In this document: positions 32,548-44,126 of the stretch, one piece after another
Numbering within the stretch: the stretch's first letter is position 1
How the letters are laid out: every line of letters begins with the position of its first letter
DNA from: Gammaproteobacteria bacterium
Lineage (GTDB): Bacteria; Pseudomonadota; Gammaproteobacteria; Pseudomonadales; Azotimanducaceae
NCBI GenBank assembly: GCA_009843635.1
Contig: VYDB01000027.1
Location: 1-52,846 of the forward strand
DNA: 52,846 nt
Direction of reading: 5' to 3'
Program-made: the position numbers and the translations under genes
Notes under the pieces: generated by a model
Seen by the model: the letters and a program-made list of their open reading frames with translations, nothing else
Databases searched by the model: none
What the model was told of the DNA's origin: nothing

Positions 32548-33903
32548 TCACGTCGCCGCGGCTCCGCCAGCCACGGTCATTGTCTCGATCAGCACGCTCG
32601 GGGTGATGATGTTGCCGCGTTGGTCGGGATCGTCGCCGACTGCGGCCACTTGGCGCAGCATGTCCTTGAGATTGGAGGCGATGGTGATTTCATCGACCGG
32701 GTAGGCGAATTCGCCGCCCTCCACCCAGAAGCCAGCGGCGCCTTGGGAGTAGTCGCCGGTGACGCCGTTGACGCCGGTGCCCATCAGGTCGGTAACGTAG
32801 AGGCCGCGGTCCATGTCGTTGAGCAGGGCCTTGAACGCCTTAGTGCGGCCCTTGAGAAGCAGGTTGTGGACGCCGCCGGCGTTGCCGGTGGTGGGCAGCC
32901 CAAGGCGGCGGCCGGAGTATGCCGAGAGGACGTAGCTGCGCACCACGCCCGCGTCGATGAAGGCCTTCTCGGCCGTGGCCACGCCGTCACCGTCGAAGCT
33001 GGCGCTGCCAAGGCGTCCGGGCAGCCGGGGCTGTTCGACGAGGTGCAGGTGGGGGCTGGCGACTTCCGCATCCAAGGCGTCCAGCAGGAAGGAGGCCTTG
33101 CGGTACTGGGCGCCGCCGCTCAATGCGCCAATGACGTGGCCGGCCAGGGAGCGGGCCGCTTGCGGCGAGAACAGCACCGGGTAGCTGCCCGTGGCGACCT
33201 TGCGCGGCGACAGCCGGGCGGCGGTGCGCTCGGCGGCGGTTCGGCCCACGGCCTCCGGGGCTTCCAGGGCCCCAGGATTGCGGTGCGCCGTGTACCAGTA
33301 GTCGCGCTGCATGCCATTGCTGTCCTCGGCAATCAGGACGCAGCTTAGGCTGTGGCTGGTGGTGGAGGCGGCGCCCATGAAGCCGTGGGAGTTGCCATAG
33401 ACCACGCAGGATTGCGACCGGGCCGCCTCGGCCCCTTCGGAATTGACGATGCGCTGGTCGGTGGCGAACCCTTGCGCTTCGCAGGCCTGGGCCGCAGCCA
33501 ACGCGGCTTCGGTGTCCAACGGCGCCGGGTGGAACAGGTCCAGATCCGGCAGGTGCGCTGCCATCAAGTCGGCATCCGCCAATCCGTGGCAGGGATCGTC
33601 CTGGGTGTGGCGGGCGATGCCGAGGGCCCGCGCCACTGTCTCCTCGATGGCGCCCTCGCTGCTGTCGGACGTGCTCGCGGAGCCCTTGCGCTGGCCGTCA
33701 TACACCGCGATGCCGAAGCTGCGGTCGGCGTTGAACGCCAAGGTCTCAAGCTCCCCTTTTCGCACCTTGACGGTCAGCCCGATGTCCTCGGACACCGACA
33801 CTTCGGCGGCAGCAGCGCCCAGCCGCTTGGCCTGGCGCAGAATGGCTTCGGCCAGCCCGGTCAGCTCGCCTTCCTGCTGGCGGATGTCCACGTCCTGGCG
33901 CAT
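32548..33903 (-). CDS. pmbA: Metalloprotease subunit PmbA/TldE
   Basis: A 451-residue partner of TldD. TldD and TldE form a heterodimeric zinc protease that degrades unfolded peptides and, in enterobacteria, matures microcin B17 and degrades the CcdA antitoxin; TldE itself lacks the metal site. Family features include VSEDIGLTVKVRKGELET near the N-terminus, FSPQAARSLAGHVIGALSGG and GTGVNGVTGDYSQGAAGFWVE. The start is the ATG at 33903, 11 bases after the tldD stop; the frame is open upstream inside tldD. Many relatives keep tldD and pmbA apart; here they are adjacent. Confidence 0.93.
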   Translation of the reverse strand: MRQDVDIRQQEGELTGLAEAILRQAKRLGAAAAEVSVSEDIGLTVKVRKGELETLAFNADRSFGIAVYDGQRKGSASTSDSSEGAIEETVARALGIARHTQDDPCHGLADADLMAAHLPDLDLFHPAPLDTEAALAAAQACEAQGFATDQRIVNSEGAEAARSQSCVVYGNSHGFMGAASTTSHSLSCVLIAEDSNGMQRDYWYTAHRNPGALEAPEAVGRTAAERTAARLSPRKVATGSYPVLFSPQAARSLAGHVIGALSGGAQYRKASFLLDALDAEVASPHLHLVEQPRLPGRLGSASFDGDGVATAEKAFIDAGVVRSYVLSAYSGRRLGLPTTGNAGGVHNLLLKGRTKAFKALLNDMDRGLYVTDLMGTGVNGVTGDYSQGAAGFWVEGGEFAYPVDEITIASNLKDMLRQVAAVGDDPDQRGNIITPSVLIETMTVAGGAAAT

Positions 33904-33914
33904 GTGGCGATGCC

Positions 33915-35354
33915 CTAGGTAGCGGTGCCGCCGATGGTGATCTCGTCCACCAGCAGGGTGGGTTGGCCAACGCCCACCGGAACGCTTTGGCCCTCCTTGC
34001 CGCACACGCCCACGCCGGGGTCCAGGCTGAGGTCGTTGCCGACCATGGACACCCGGGTCATGACCTCCGGTCCGTTGCCGATCAAGGTGGCCCCGCGAAT
34101 GGGCCGGGTGACCTTGCCGTTCTCGATCAAATAGGCTTCGGTGGCGGAGAACACGAACCGGCCCGAGGTAATGTCCACCTGGCCGCCGCCGAAATTGACC
34201 GCGTAAACGCCTTTCGGGCAGGCGGCGATGATCTCGGCGGGATCTGCACTACCCGGCTGCATGAAGGTGTTGGTCATGCGCGGCATGGGCTGGTGGGCGT
34301 AGGACTGGCGGCGCCCGTTGCCAGTGGCGGCGGCGCCCATCAGGCGGGCATTCAGCTTATCCTGCATGTAGCCCTTGAGGATGCCGTTTTCGATCAGCAC
34401 CGTGGGCTCGGTCGGCGTTCCCTCGTCGTCCACCGTCAGGGAGCCTCGGCGGTCCGGCAAGGTGCCGTCGTCGATGACCGTGCAGTGCGCGGAAGCGACC
34501 TGCTCGCCGATGCGGTTGGCGAAGGCTGAACTGCCCTTGCGGTTGAAATCGCCCTCCAAGCCGTGGCCAACCGCCTCGTGCAGCAACACCCCCGGCCAAC
34601 CCGGGGCAAGGACAACGGGCATGGGTCCCGCCGGGGCGTCCACCGCGTCAAGGTTGACCAAGGCACACCGCACCGCCTCCTTGGCAAGATCCTCCGGCCA
34701 TTCGTGGCTGAACGACGACAGTGGGCGGCGCCCGCCGGCACCGGCGAAGCCCCGCTCGCGGCGCTGCCCTTCGGCGACGATGACCGAGACGTCGAGCCGC
34801 ACCAGTGGCCGCGCTTCGGCCGCCCAGGCGCCATCCGTGGCCATCACCAGCATGGTCTCGAAGTTCAAGGAAAGGCGCACGTTGACTTCCTGCACCCGGT
34901 TGTCAATGCGGCGCGCTGCCTGATCCGCGCGTTCCAGCAGCGCCACCTTGTCCTGCTCGCCAAGCGCCGCTATGGGATTGCCCTGATCGTGGACGGGCGA
35001 CGCATCGGTGGGCGCCAAGGCCCTGACCTGCTGCTCGCCTCCCGCCCGCGTGATGGAGCGCGCCGCCTCCACGGCGTTGGCCAAGCCTTCGGGACGGATG
35101 TCCTCGGCGTAGGCGGCACCGGTCTTCTCACCGCTGAGCGCGCGCACGCCCAGGCCCCGGTCGAGGTTGAAGGAGCCCTCCTTGACGATGCCGTCCTCAA
35201 GCGCCCAACTCTCGGCGATGCGGTGTTGCAGGAACAGCTCGCCCAAGTCGGCACCCGCCCCGGCCAAGCGCCCAAGCGCCCTTTCGGCATCCTGGCGGCT
35301 TAGGCCAGCGGGTTCGAGCAGCGTCCGCTCCGCTTCAGGGATCAAGGGAGTCAT
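33915..35354 (-). CDS. tldD: Metalloprotease TldD
   Basis: The 479-residue catalytic subunit of the TldD/TldE protease; cytoplasmic. The zinc motif [12 protein letters not shown] (His259-Glu260-x3-His264) is intact, and the protein ends with the usual VDEITIGGT. Its ATG overlaps the yhdP stop (ATGA), which fits translational coupling. Gene order yhdP-tldD is conserved among gammaproteobacteria; the nitrilase gene often found between them in pseudomonads is absent. Confidence 0.95.
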   Translation of the reverse strand: MTPLIPEAERTLLEPAGLSRQDAERALGRLAGAGADLGELFLQHRIAESWALEDGIVKEGSFNLDRGLGVRALSGEKTGAAYAEDIRPEGLANAVEAARSITRAGGEQQVRALAPTDASPVHDQGNPIAALGEQDKVALLERADQAARRIDNRVQEVNVRLSLNFETMLVMATDGAWAAEARPLVRLDVSVIVAEGQRRERGFAGAGGRRPLSSFSHEWPEDLAKEAVRCALVNLDAVDAPAGPMPVVLAPGWPGVLLHEAVGHGLEGDFNRKGSSAFANRIGEQVASAHCTVIDDGTLPDRRGSLTVDDEGTPTEPTVLIENGILKGYMQDKLNARLMGAAATGNGRRQSYAHQPMPRMTNTFMQPGSADPAEIIAACPKGVYAVNFGGGQVDITSGRFVFSATEAYLIENGKVTRPIRGATLIGNGPEVMTRVSMVGNDLSLDPGVGVCGKEGQSVPVGVGQPTLLVDEITIGGTAT

Positions 35355-38300
35355 CGTCCTCCTTCCTCGGCTGCTTGGCCTGGCACATCTTCATAGTCCT
35401 GAATATTGTCGTTCCAAATGCCCACGAACTTCACGTCCGGATCATCCCACGAGCCGCTGATTTCGTACTTGGCGGTGCTGAGCTGCTTGATCGGCTTCTT
35501 GAGCGCTTGCTGTCCGGCGAGCACCGCCAGCCCCGCTACCGGATTGGCCAGCGAGACATACACCGCGTACCAAGGCAGGCTGTCGCTGACCGGCAGCGTC
35601 ACGATCATTTCGTTGTCGTTCATGATGCCATCGATCAGGTTGATGCTGCCGCCCATCTTGAAGTCGGACCCGGAGCCCTTCATCTTGGCCGGTTCGACGA
35701 ACTCCAAGGTGCCGGCCGTGAGCTTCGTGTCGGCCTTGAGCGTGTCGAAACTGACGCCCTCGCCGGTGACGTCCTTGAAGTCGAAGTTCATGCGCTTGAA
35801 GATGGTGTTGATGTTCAAGAGGCTGAAGATGCGGGTGCCCGCGCCGCCTTCCACGTCGATGAAGTGGCCGTTGGTGGCGCGAAAGTACGCCTTGCCGGTC
35901 AGGCCGTTGATGGTGACGTTCAGCGGCGAGCCCGGCCAACTCGCATCCACGTGCAGTTCGGCGGATTCAGAGCGCAGGCTCGGCTCGTAGTCCCATTGCG
36001 GCAGAACCTCCTTAAGGTCCGCCATGACGAGGTGGGCTTCGGCCGTGCTTCGGTCGTCGCGCCGATGCCAGAAGACGCCATCGGGGGCGCTTATGGCGGT
36101 GTCCTTGACTTGCGCCTCCAAGTTGTCGAACAGAACGCCGTCCGGGCGATGCCGAATCTCGAACGACCAGCGGCCGAAATCCTCCTCGCCAAAGTGCAGT
36201 GAATCGATTCGCACGTCCGCCTCAGGCAGTTGGTCCATGATGGCGACGTCGAGGGGGTCCTCCTCCTCGCCCTCCGTCTCCGCTTCGTCCGGCGGCAGGA
36301 TGATGCGCTCGAAATGCAGGTTCAGCGGCCCTTGGCCGGCGTCTTCGAGCCGTCCCTTCAATTCCTCGCCGTCGAAGGCCAAGCTCATGGCGCCGTCCCG
36401 ATAGGTGCCGCTAATGGCCACGCGCTTGAAAGGCGTGGCTTCAATCGTTAACAGACCCGCCTCGAACCTAACCAGCCGCCAAGGCGCAGGAAACTCGAAA
36501 GCCTCGGCCCCGCCGGACCACTCCTGCACATCCACTTCCCAAGTGTCGCCGGTGATGACGATCTCATCGGCGGTGAGCGGCACCAGCGGCGGCGGACGGC
36601 GCACACCCAGAGCGCCGCGCAAGGGTGCCTCGTCGATGTGCAGCCAACCCTTGATCGGACCAAGCTCTAAGTCCATGGCGATGAAGTCATCAAGAAAGCG
36701 TAGGTGAGTGCGGGTGCTGCGCGGGTCATCCGCTGCCTTGCCGAATTCCCCGGGCAGGTCGATGGCGACGCCTTCCAAGGGGGTCGCAACGGTCAGGCTC
36801 GGGGCCCGGTCATCGGTGGGAAGCGAAACGACGGCGTCAAAGCGGAAGCCGCCGGAAGCCACCCCGAGGTCCGCCATGTCAGCGAGCCGATAGACATCTT
36901 GCACGGTGGCGTCGCCCGATATGGCAAAGTTGATCAAGCCGTCTTCGGCGCTGGCCGTCACCGCTGCCGGATGGCCGAACAGCGTGGCCGCCATCGGCGG
37001 CGAACTCAAGCCGTAGGGATAACGGTAGGAGAGGTTGCCTGCAAGATCAGCTACGGCGAGGCGGTAGTTGGGCAGATCAAGGCTTGCGCCGGCAAAGCCA
37101 AACTCAACCTCCGCTGCCAGCGGCGCTCCGGCGCGCGCCGCAACCAGCGGCACGAAGAAGCTGCCCCGCAGTTCGAGATCGCCCGCCCCGTCCCAGTCCG
37201 GCTCGACGAAGCTCATCCACTGGGCCAGAGGCGAGGCGCGAACGTAGTCAAAGACGCCGGCCGGCGAGCCTAGCGCCTGCAAATCGAACTCGGTGAAGGC
37301 ACCGTTGCGGCCCACGTGCACCCGGCTGTCGCGAAACTCAAGACCCATGGAGGCGGCGGAATCGAGGTGGGCGAACACGCTTTCACCCGATACGTCCACC
37401 GCTCCCTCCGCTTGGGTGACCAACGGCCAATCGGCTTGAAAGCGCACCTCGCCACCGCTGAGGCGGCCGCTGATCGCGGCTCGCCGGGAGTAGTCGTCCG
37501 GCCGGGTATGGACCTGGCCTTGGTAGGCAATCTTCAGACCGGCCAACTCGCCCCTTCGAGGCCCCTCGCGGAGCCAACGCTTAAGGTCCTCCGGCAGCGT
37601 GCGGGGAATGTAGGGATCGGCTGGGATCGACAGGCGGTCCAGATTCAACACCAACGCCAAGCGTTGATCAAAATAGCCAGGGGGGCGGCTGAGCGCGAGG
37701 GTTCCGGCCAAGCGCCCATCTGGGACGTCCACCCGAAGCAAGGGCGAGCGCAACCCGAAGTAGCCTTCCTGAAACCAGATTTGAAACTGCCCCTGCACGT
37801 TGGTCAGCCGCCAAGGACGATCGAAGGTGTCGGCAAAGTGAACCTGCATCGACTCGGAATTCAGCGTCGCAAGCAAGCCACGTCGGTGGCCGACCAGCGC
37901 GCCACTGGCGTCACGCAGCAACGGCAGGCCTCGATGGGCCGCGGTTTGCAAGCCGTCAAAGGAGGCGCTGTAGGCAACGCCTTTGGCACCATTTTCCGAG
38001 CCTTCAGCACTATTCGCAGCGCCTCCGGCACTATTTGCACCGCCTCCGGCACTGTACGCCAAGTGAACGTTGCGCAGGATGCCACGAGGGTCAGCACCCT
38101 CAATCCAAGAAGCAACCCCGCTGTCCTCAGGCAGCGCACTGGTGAGGAATCGGCCTAGCTCCGCTAAGGGCAACTCATCGATCCAAGCTTGGACGCGGCC
38201 CTCGCCGCCCCGCGCATGCACTGGGCGCAGATCCAAAGCCGATTCTGCCGTTTTGAGCCGAGCCTTGGGGATGATGGCTTGGTGAATGCCATCCCGAGTG

Positions 38301-39142
38301 GCCACTCCAAGGCGCGCTTCGAGACTGGCGCCGGAATGCGGGTCTTCATCGCCGCGCAACTGCTCGGCATAGAGGAGGAATTCACCGCCGCCAACGCCAT
38401 TTCGCTCGGTCCATTGGCCCTCGGCACCGATGGCCAAGGCTTCCCCAAGGTTCGGTAGGCCGAGGTAAGCCAGCGGCAGGTTCAGGTTGCCTTGCAGGGA
38501 CAAATACCGCTGCGCTGGGGGCGGTGACCAGCGATGCGGCCAACGGCGCCACTGCAGGCGCGCCGCGCAATCCTCCGTTTGGCCGCAGCGCGAACCAGCG
38601 GCTTGAAGGTCGAAGCCGTGCAACCCGTCGCGGTTGAAGCCCAGCACTTCCACATCCAAGGCGCTGTCCGGATCGCCCGCAACTGAAATGCGGCCTCTGA
38701 ATCGAATCTCATCGGTGTAGTTGACCAGGCCAAGCCAGTCGATGCCCTGGGCTTCCCGTGCTGGCCCCGCCAAGCCCCAGCCGTCGCCGTTTCGGACGAC
38801 CTCCAAGTCGGCCCGCTCGACAAACAGGCGCTGCATGATCCAACGAGAACGCAGCAGGGTCTCCGGCCAATCGAGTTCAATGAGCACTTGCTCCATGGAG
38901 CCGGCCGGCAGCTCAATGCGCTCCGCCCGGACCACCGGATTGAAACCCTGCCAGTAGCCGCGCAGGCCGCTGATGGTGACGTCTTCGCCAAGGTTGGCGT
39001 TGAGCGTGCCTTCAAAGTCGTCAAGCAGCCAAGCCCCAAGCCGGCCGAGGCTTTGCAGCGCCGCTACCACCACGGCGAGCACAGCCAAATACCTGGCCAA
39101 TGGATGGGCTAGCCAACGGCGGAGAAGTGGCACGGCGCTCAA
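35351..39142 (-). CDS. yhdP: YhdP family AsmA-like envelope protein
   Basis: A 1263-residue protein with an N-terminal transmembrane helix ([20 protein letters not shown], about 16-35) and a long beta-rich periplasmic body of the AsmA/bridge-like type. E. coli YhdP helps move phospholipid from inner to outer membrane. Conserved C-terminal blocks are visible, such as [38 protein letters not shown] and [15 protein letters not shown]-like sequence. Near residues 364-391 there is a run of 7-residue repeats encoded by 21-base DNA repeats. It lies between rng and tldD, in the usual order. Confidence 0.92.
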   Translation of the reverse strand: MSAVPLLRRWLAHPLARYLAVLAVVVAALQSLGRLGAWLLDDFEGTLNANLGEDVTISGLRGYWQGFNPVVRAERIELPAGSMEQVLIELDWPETLLRSRWIMQRLFVERADLEVVRNGDGWGLAGPAREAQGIDWLGLVNYTDEIRFRGRISVAGDPDSALDVEVLGFNRDGLHGFDLQAAGSRCGQTEDCAARLQWRRWPHRWSPPPAQRYLSLQGNLNLPLAYLGLPNLGEALAIGAEGQWTERNGVGGGEFLLYAEQLRGDEDPHSGASLEARLGVATRDGIHQAIIPKARLKTAESALDLRPVHARGGEGRVQAWIDELPLAELGRFLTSALPEDSGVASWIEGADPRGILRNVHLAYSAGGGANSAGGAANSAEGSENGAKGVAYSASFDGLQTAAHRGLPLLRDASGALVGHRRGLLATLNSESMQVHFADTFDRPWRLTNVQGQFQIWFQEGYFGLRSPLLRVDVPDGRLAGTLALSRPPGYFDQRLALVLNLDRLSIPADPYIPRTLPEDLKRWLREGPRRGELAGLKIAYQGQVHTRPDDYSRRAAISGRLSGGEVRFQADWPLVTQAEGAVDVSGESVFAHLDSAASMGLEFRDSRVHVGRNGAFTEFDLQALGSPAGVFDYVRASPLAQWMSFVEPDWDGAGDLELRGSFFVPLVAARAGAPLAAEVEFGFAGASLDLPNYRLAVADLAGNLSYRYPYGLSSPPMAATLFGHPAAVTASAEDGLINFAISGDATVQDVYRLADMADLGVASGGFRFDAVVSLPTDDRAPSLTVATPLEGVAIDLPGEFGKAADDPRSTRTHLRFLDDFIAMDLELGPIKGWLHIDEAPLRGALGVRRPPPLVPLTADEIVITGDTWEVDVQEWSGGAEAFEFPAPWRLVRFEAGLLTIEATPFKRVAISGTYRDGAMSLAFDGEELKGRLEDAGQGPLNLHFERIILPPDEAETEGEEEDPLDVAIMDQLPEADVRIDSLHFGEEDFGRWSFEIRHRPDGVLFDNLEAQVKDTAISAPDGVFWHRRDDRSTAEAHLVMADLKEVLPQWDYEPSLRSESAELHVDASWPGSPLNVTINGLTGKAYFRATNGHFIDVEGGAGTRIFSLLNINTIFKRMNFDFKDVTGEGVSFDTLKADTKLTAGTLEFVEPAKMKGSGSDFKMGGSINLIDGIMNDNEMIVTLPVSDSLPWYAVYVSLANPVAGLAVLAGQQALKKPIKQLSTAKYEISGSWDDPDVKFVGIWNDNIQDYEDVPGQAAEEGGR
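37970..38053 (-). repeat. In-frame 21-bp tandem repeat in yhdP
   Basis: The encoded units read [21 protein letters not shown] and GAKGVAY. The first two DNA units differ at two of 21 bases; the others are more diverged. The result is a flexible Gly/Ala/Ser/Asn stretch within a beta-rich protein. Confidence 0.7.
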
Positions 39143-39148
39143 AGACGG

Positions 39149-40645
39149 TCACCGGCCAGCTTCTTGCAGAACCACCACGTCGAACTGGTTGGGGCCATAG
39201 CACGGCTCCACTTGAATTCGTATTTCCCGCCCCACACGGCTCGACACGGCGGCGAGATGGTCCGCGTCCTCGTCCAGCAAGCGATCCACCACGGTCTCGG
39301 GCGCCCGGATGAGGTATTCCTGCCCTCCAGGCGAACAAGCGGTGCGGGCGTCGTGCAGAATGGCGCGAAAGATCTCGGCACAGATCGTTTCGCTGGTCTT
39401 GGTCAGCCCGCCTCCTCGGCAAAGCGGGCAAGGTTCGCAAAGTTGCTGGGCTAGGCTTTCACGGGTCCGCTTGCGGCTCATCTGCACTAGTCCCAAGGAC
39501 GAGAATCCCTCGAAGGCCAGCCGAGCCCGATCCCCTTCGCTGGCCTTTTCCAAGGCCCTGAGCACGTTGCGCTGATGCTCCGGGCTTTCCATGTCGATAA
39601 AGTCGATGATGATGATGCCGCCGAGATTGCGCAGGCGAAGCTGTCGCGGAATCATGCTGGCCGCTTCCAAATTGGTTCGATAGACGGTTTCCTCGAAGCG
39701 GCTGCCGCCGAGAAAGCTGCCGGTGTTGACATCGATGGTGATCATGGCTTCGGTCTGTTCGATCACCAAAAAGCCGCCGCACTTCATCTCCACCCTAGGC
39801 AGCAGGGCACGTGCGGCTTCATCCTCAATGCCATAACGGTCGAACAGGGGCCGCGGCTCACGATAGTGCTCGATGTGGCGGGCGACTTCCGGCAGGAATT
39901 GGGCGGCGAAACTGGCGGCGCGACGACAGGTGCGCTCATCGTCGATGCGGATGCTCTGCAGGTCGGGGCCCGCCAAATCGCGCAGCAAGCGGATGTGCAG
40001 CGGCAAGTCTTCATAAAGCGGCGCCGGGCAGCGGGCGTTGGCTCGCTTGGCGGTTATGGCGTCCCAAACTCTTAAGAGCTGGGCCATGTCGGACTCAATG
40101 ACCTCGGCGTCGACGCCCTCGCTGACAGTTCTTGCGATGAAGCCCATCGAGGTGTTCAAGTTGCATCGCGCTTCGGTGATGATCGTGCGCAGCCGCTCCC
40201 GCTCCGCCTCATCCTCGATGCGTTGCGAAATGCCGATTTGGCTGCCGAGCGGCATCAACACCGCATAGCGGGCGGCGATCGTGATTTCCGCCGTCAGCCG
40301 TACGCCCTTGTTAGCGATGGGATCCTTGGTGGCCTGCACCAGCATCTGCTGCCCTTCCTGGACAAGATCGCGGATGTCCGGCAGCGGGTGGTCGTCAGTG
40401 AGTTCCCGAGCCCCGGCCCTGGGCACCATGCTGCGCACATGCAGGAAACCCGGCCGTTCCAAGCCGACATCGACAAAGGCAGCCTGCATGCCACGGACGA
40501 TGCGCTCCACCCGGCCTAGGTAGATGTTGCCCGTGTAGCTGTAGCCGCTGGACCGGGCAATGTGCAGTTCCTGCAAAACGCCGTCCTGGAGCAGCGCAGC
40601 CCGGGTTTCAAACGGGTTGACGTTGATCAGCAGTTCTTCGGGCAT
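39149..40645 (-). CDS. rng: Ribonuclease G
   Basis: A 498-residue endoribonuclease of the RNase E/G family, active in 5'-end maturation of 16S rRNA and mRNA decay. It starts with the typical PEELLINVNPFETRAAL, has an S1-like domain (YLGRVERIVRGMQAAFVDVG), the metal-binding aspartates in TIDVNTGSF and IIDFIDM, and a zinc-link CEPCPLC. The length and lack of a C-terminal scaffold identify RNase G and not RNase E. It ends 6 bases before yhdP starts. Confidence 0.95.
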   Translation of the reverse strand: MPEELLINVNPFETRAALLQDGVLQELHIARSSGYSYTGNIYLGRVERIVRGMQAAFVDVGLERPGFLHVRSMVPRAGARELTDDHPLPDIRDLVQEGQQMLVQATKDPIANKGVRLTAEITIAARYAVLMPLGSQIGISQRIEDEAERERLRTIITEARCNLNTSMGFIARTVSEGVDAEVIESDMAQLLRVWDAITAKRANARCPAPLYEDLPLHIRLLRDLAGPDLQSIRIDDERTCRRAASFAAQFLPEVARHIEHYREPRPLFDRYGIEDEAARALLPRVEMKCGGFLVIEQTEAMITIDVNTGSFLGGSRFEETVYRTNLEAASMIPRQLRLRNLGGIIIIDFIDMESPEHQRNVLRALEKASEGDRARLAFEGFSSLGLVQMSRKRTRESLAQQLCEPCPLCRGGGLTKTSETICAEIFRAILHDARTACSPGGQEYLIRAPETVVDRLLDEDADHLAAVSSRVGREIRIQVEPCYGPNQFDVVVLQEAGR

Positions 40646-40753
40646 CGGAGCCTTCAGCTTGCCTTAGACCAGCATGCCGCCGATGCCGGAGGAGCGACTG
40701 GCCACTTGGAAAACTGCCTCCATTTGTTCATGGAATGTGTTCCGTTTCCCACC

Positions 40754-41338
40754 CTATTCGCTCGATCGGTCCAACCACGGGTCGAATCCAAAGGCGTTGA
40801 GCAGTTCCTCGGTCTCCGCAAGAGGCAAGCCGACCACCGCGCTGTAACTGCCCTCGATTCGTGTCACAAATATACTCCCAATACCTTGAATACCATACCC
40901 GCCCGCCTTGTCGGCACCCTCGCCGGTGCGCCAGTAGGCGGTGGCCAGAATCTCGCTGATGGGGCGAAACCTGACCTCGGTGGTGACGACCCGGGTTTTG
41001 AACGCTTCCCCGCAGCCTAAGCACACGCCTGTTAGGACGGTGTGGGCACGCCCGCCAAGTGCCCTTAGCATCGCCACGCCGTCGCTTTCATCTCGAGGTT
41101 TGCCGAGGACGACGTCATCCAGAATCACGGCGGTGTCGGCGCCGAGCGTCAGCCGCCCCGGACGACGTCCCGCGGCGGCTTTGCTTTGCGCCAAGCGCCG
41201 CACGTAGTCATTGGCGCTCTCCCCCCGCCGCCGGGACTCATCAACGTTGGGGACGAAGACCTCGAAGGGTATGCCGATCTGCCGCAGCAACTCGGCCCGC
41301 CGAGGCGAAGCGGAGGCGAGGATGAGCGGCTTACTCAA
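40754..41338 (-). CDS. maf: Maf family nucleotide pyrophosphatase
   Basis: A 194-residue protein of the Maf/YhdE type, which hydrolyses dTTP, UTP or modified nucleotides to monophosphates and has been linked to septum control. Motifs: ILASASPRRAELL (about 6-18), DES in the SANDYVRRLAQSKA region, and GADTAVILDDVVLGKP (Asp near 70). The start is a TTG at 41338, overlapping the mreD end by 8 bases. The protein from there matches the family N-terminus and no ATG fits. The order mreD-maf-rng is conserved. Confidence 0.92.
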   Translation of the reverse strand: MSKPLILASASPRRAELLRQIGIPFEVFVPNVDESRRRGESANDYVRRLAQSKAAAGRRPGRLTLGADTAVILDDVVLGKPRDESDGVAMLRALGGRAHTVLTGVCLGCGEAFKTRVVTTEVRFRPISEILATAYWRTGEGADKAGGYGIQGIGSIFVTRIEGSYSAVVGLPLAETEELLNAFGFDPWLDRSSE

Positions 41339-41825
41339 TGTGGAAACGGCGGCACAGGCTTTGCAGCACGATGCGGATCACGGGCCAGGCCGCGGCGCTG
41401 GTCAAGGCGGGCACCAACATCAGCCACCCCGAGGGTTCGACTGCCGGCAGTCCGTGGGCAACATGGCGCACCCCTTCGCATGCCAAAACCAAGATGAACG
41501 CCAAAGCGCACTGTTGGGCCAGGGTGTACATGCGCAGCCTATGGCTCAACTGTCCGGCAGCATATGCGGCGATGGCGAATAGCGCGGCGTTCACGCCCAG
41601 TGGGGCGGCGACCATGGCATCGAAGCCCAGACCCGCCAACCAGGCGCCAAAGACGCCCAACGGCCGGGAGTTGGTCATCGCCCAAAAGCAGACCGCAAGC
41701 AGAACCCATTCCGGCCGCAGCCAAGCCAGCCAGTCTGGCCAGTCCATCGGCAGGCGTCCCGCGCTGAGCAGCAGTGCCGCCAGTAACGTGACCCAAGCCA
41801 GCCAACGTCCGCTCCAAGTGCTCAT
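41331..41825 (-). CDS. mreD: Rod shape-determining protein MreD
   Basis: A 164-residue inner-membrane protein with five or so hydrophobic segments, including WVTLLAALLLSAG at the N-terminus. It is part of the elongasome that guides side-wall peptidoglycan synthesis. The sequence is poorly conserved across the family, and position between mreC and maf is the best evidence. The ATG overlaps the mreC stop (ATGA). Confidence 0.9.
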   Translation of the reverse strand: MSTWSGRWLAWVTLLAALLLSAGRLPMDWPDWLAWLRPEWVLLAVCFWAMTNSRPLGVFGAWLAGLGFDAMVAAPLGVNAALFAIAAYAAGQLSHRLRMYTLAQQCALAFILVLACEGVRHVAHGLPAVEPSGWLMLVPALTSAAAWPVIRIVLQSLCRRFHIE

Positions 41826-42661
41826 GGCGGCTCGGAATTGCTCAAAATGACCAGAAGATGCCGTGTGCGGTCCAGCAGAGCGCTGGGCGTGACGTTGGCC
41901 ACCGCAACAATCCGCGAGGCGTCGGGAACGACGGACTGGACCGTCCCGACCGGATAGCCCCTCGGGAACCTTCCGCCCAAACCCGAGGTGACGATTCGGT
42001 CGCCCGGGCGGATGTCCGTGGTGATGGGCAGCCCCTCAAGCAGCAGCCGGTCCAACCGTCCGGTGCCGCCAACGATGCTGCGCAGGTTGTTGCGCACCAC
42101 CTCCACGGGCACGGCATGGCTGGCGTCGGTAATGAGCAGCACTCGGGCGCTGAAGGTGGTGGTGTCCACGATCTGGCCGATCAGCCCGGCGGCGTCCACC
42201 ACCGCTTGGCCAACGCGCACTCCATCCTCGGTGCCCTTGTCGATCACAAGCTGGTGGACGGCGGGGTTGGGCGTCACGCCCACCACTTCCGCTATGCGCA
42301 CGGCGCTCGCAACCCGGGCGTCGCTGCCCAAGAGCCTGCGCAATTGATCGTTTTCGGCTTGCAGCGCACGGAATCTTTGCGCTTGGTGGGACAAGGCCAA
42401 GTTGCTTTGCTCAAGCTGGCCGATCCTCTCCAGCAGCGCACTGCGGCTGGCCACCGTCTCACCAACCGCCGCCGCTGCCATGTAGGGCAACTCGGCAATG
42501 ACGAACAGCGGCACCACGAGGTTGTCCATGACGCCGCGCACGGCCTTAAGCCGTTGGGTGGCGGTGTCGATGGCAAGGAGAACGGCGGAACTCAGCAGCA
42601 GGCCGGTCAGCAGGTAGCCGGCGCGGGAGTCCCTGGCGAACAGCCGCTTCCCGCCCCGCAA
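41822..42661 (-). CDS. mreC: Rod shape-determining protein MreC
   Basis: A 279-residue bitopic protein with a short cytoplasmic N-terminus, one transmembrane helix (YLLTGLLLSSAVLLAI, about 15-30), a coiled coil (about 75-110) and a periplasmic beta-barrel domain (GVRVGQAVVDAAGLIGQIV, TSGLGGRFPRGYPVGTV). It organises the elongasome in the periplasm. The start is TTG, 4 bases after the mreB stop, with GGAG 7 bases before it. Confidence 0.93.
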   Translation of the reverse strand: MRGGKRLFARDSRAGYLLTGLLLSSAVLLAIDTATQRLKAVRGVMDNLVVPLFVIAELPYMAAAAVGETVASRSALLERIGQLEQSNLALSHQAQRFRALQAENDQLRRLLGSDARVASAVRIAEVVGVTPNPAVHQLVIDKGTEDGVRVGQAVVDAAGLIGQIVDTTTFSARVLLITDASHAVPVEVVRNNLRSIVGGTGRLDRLLLEGLPITTDIRPGDRIVTSGLGGRFPRGYPVGTVQSVVPDASRIVAVANVTPSALLDRTRHLLVILSNSEPP

Positions 42662-42665
42662 ACTC

Positions 42666-43757
<1,092 letters not shown>

Positions 43758-43831
43758 CTAAACGGGTTAATCTAACAGCGAACAGAGTTTCAAGTAAACT
43801 GACTTTTCCCTCAGCAGCTAGCGGTACTGGC

Positions 43832-44122
43832 ATGGACGCGGAAAACATCGATATTGACCATGTGGCTCGGCTGGCTGCGCTACGCCTCGATGGCGATGAG
43901 CGCTTGGGCGTAGAGCGCGACTTGCGGCGCATCATCGCCTTGGTCGATGAGATGCAGGCGGTTGACACCAAGGGCGTTGAGCCACTGGCCCATCCCCTCG
44001 ACGCCACCCAACGCCTGCGCGCCGACGAGGCCACGGAGCGCGTCGATCGGGAACGCTATCAAGCTGGCGCCCCGGATGCCCGCGATGGACTCTACCTCGT
44101 GCCAAGCGTTCTGTCCGAATAG
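43832..44122 (+). CDS. gatC: Asp-tRNA(Asn)/Glu-tRNA(Gln) amidotransferase subunit C
   Basis: A 96-residue subunit that stabilises GatA-GatB. It starts with IDIDHVARLAALRLDGDER and shows the family's LVDEMQAVDTKGVEPLAHP, ending in a PDARDGLYLVPSVL tail. GatCAB amidates misacylated Glu-tRNA(Gln) or Asp-tRNA(Asn). Its presence means the organism charges at least one of these tRNAs indirectly. First gene of gatCAB; gatA starts 4 bases after its stop. Confidence 0.95.
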   Translation: MDAENIDIDHVARLAALRLDGDERLGVERDLRRIIALVDEMQAVDTKGVEPLAHPLDATQRLRADEATERVDRERYQAGAPDARDGLYLVPSVLSE

Positions 44123-44126
44123 GCTC

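Noticed and set aside
37970-38053. CRISPR-like array
   Set aside because: Units are contiguous 21-base repeats in frame within yhdP, with no spacers and no cas genes nearby.
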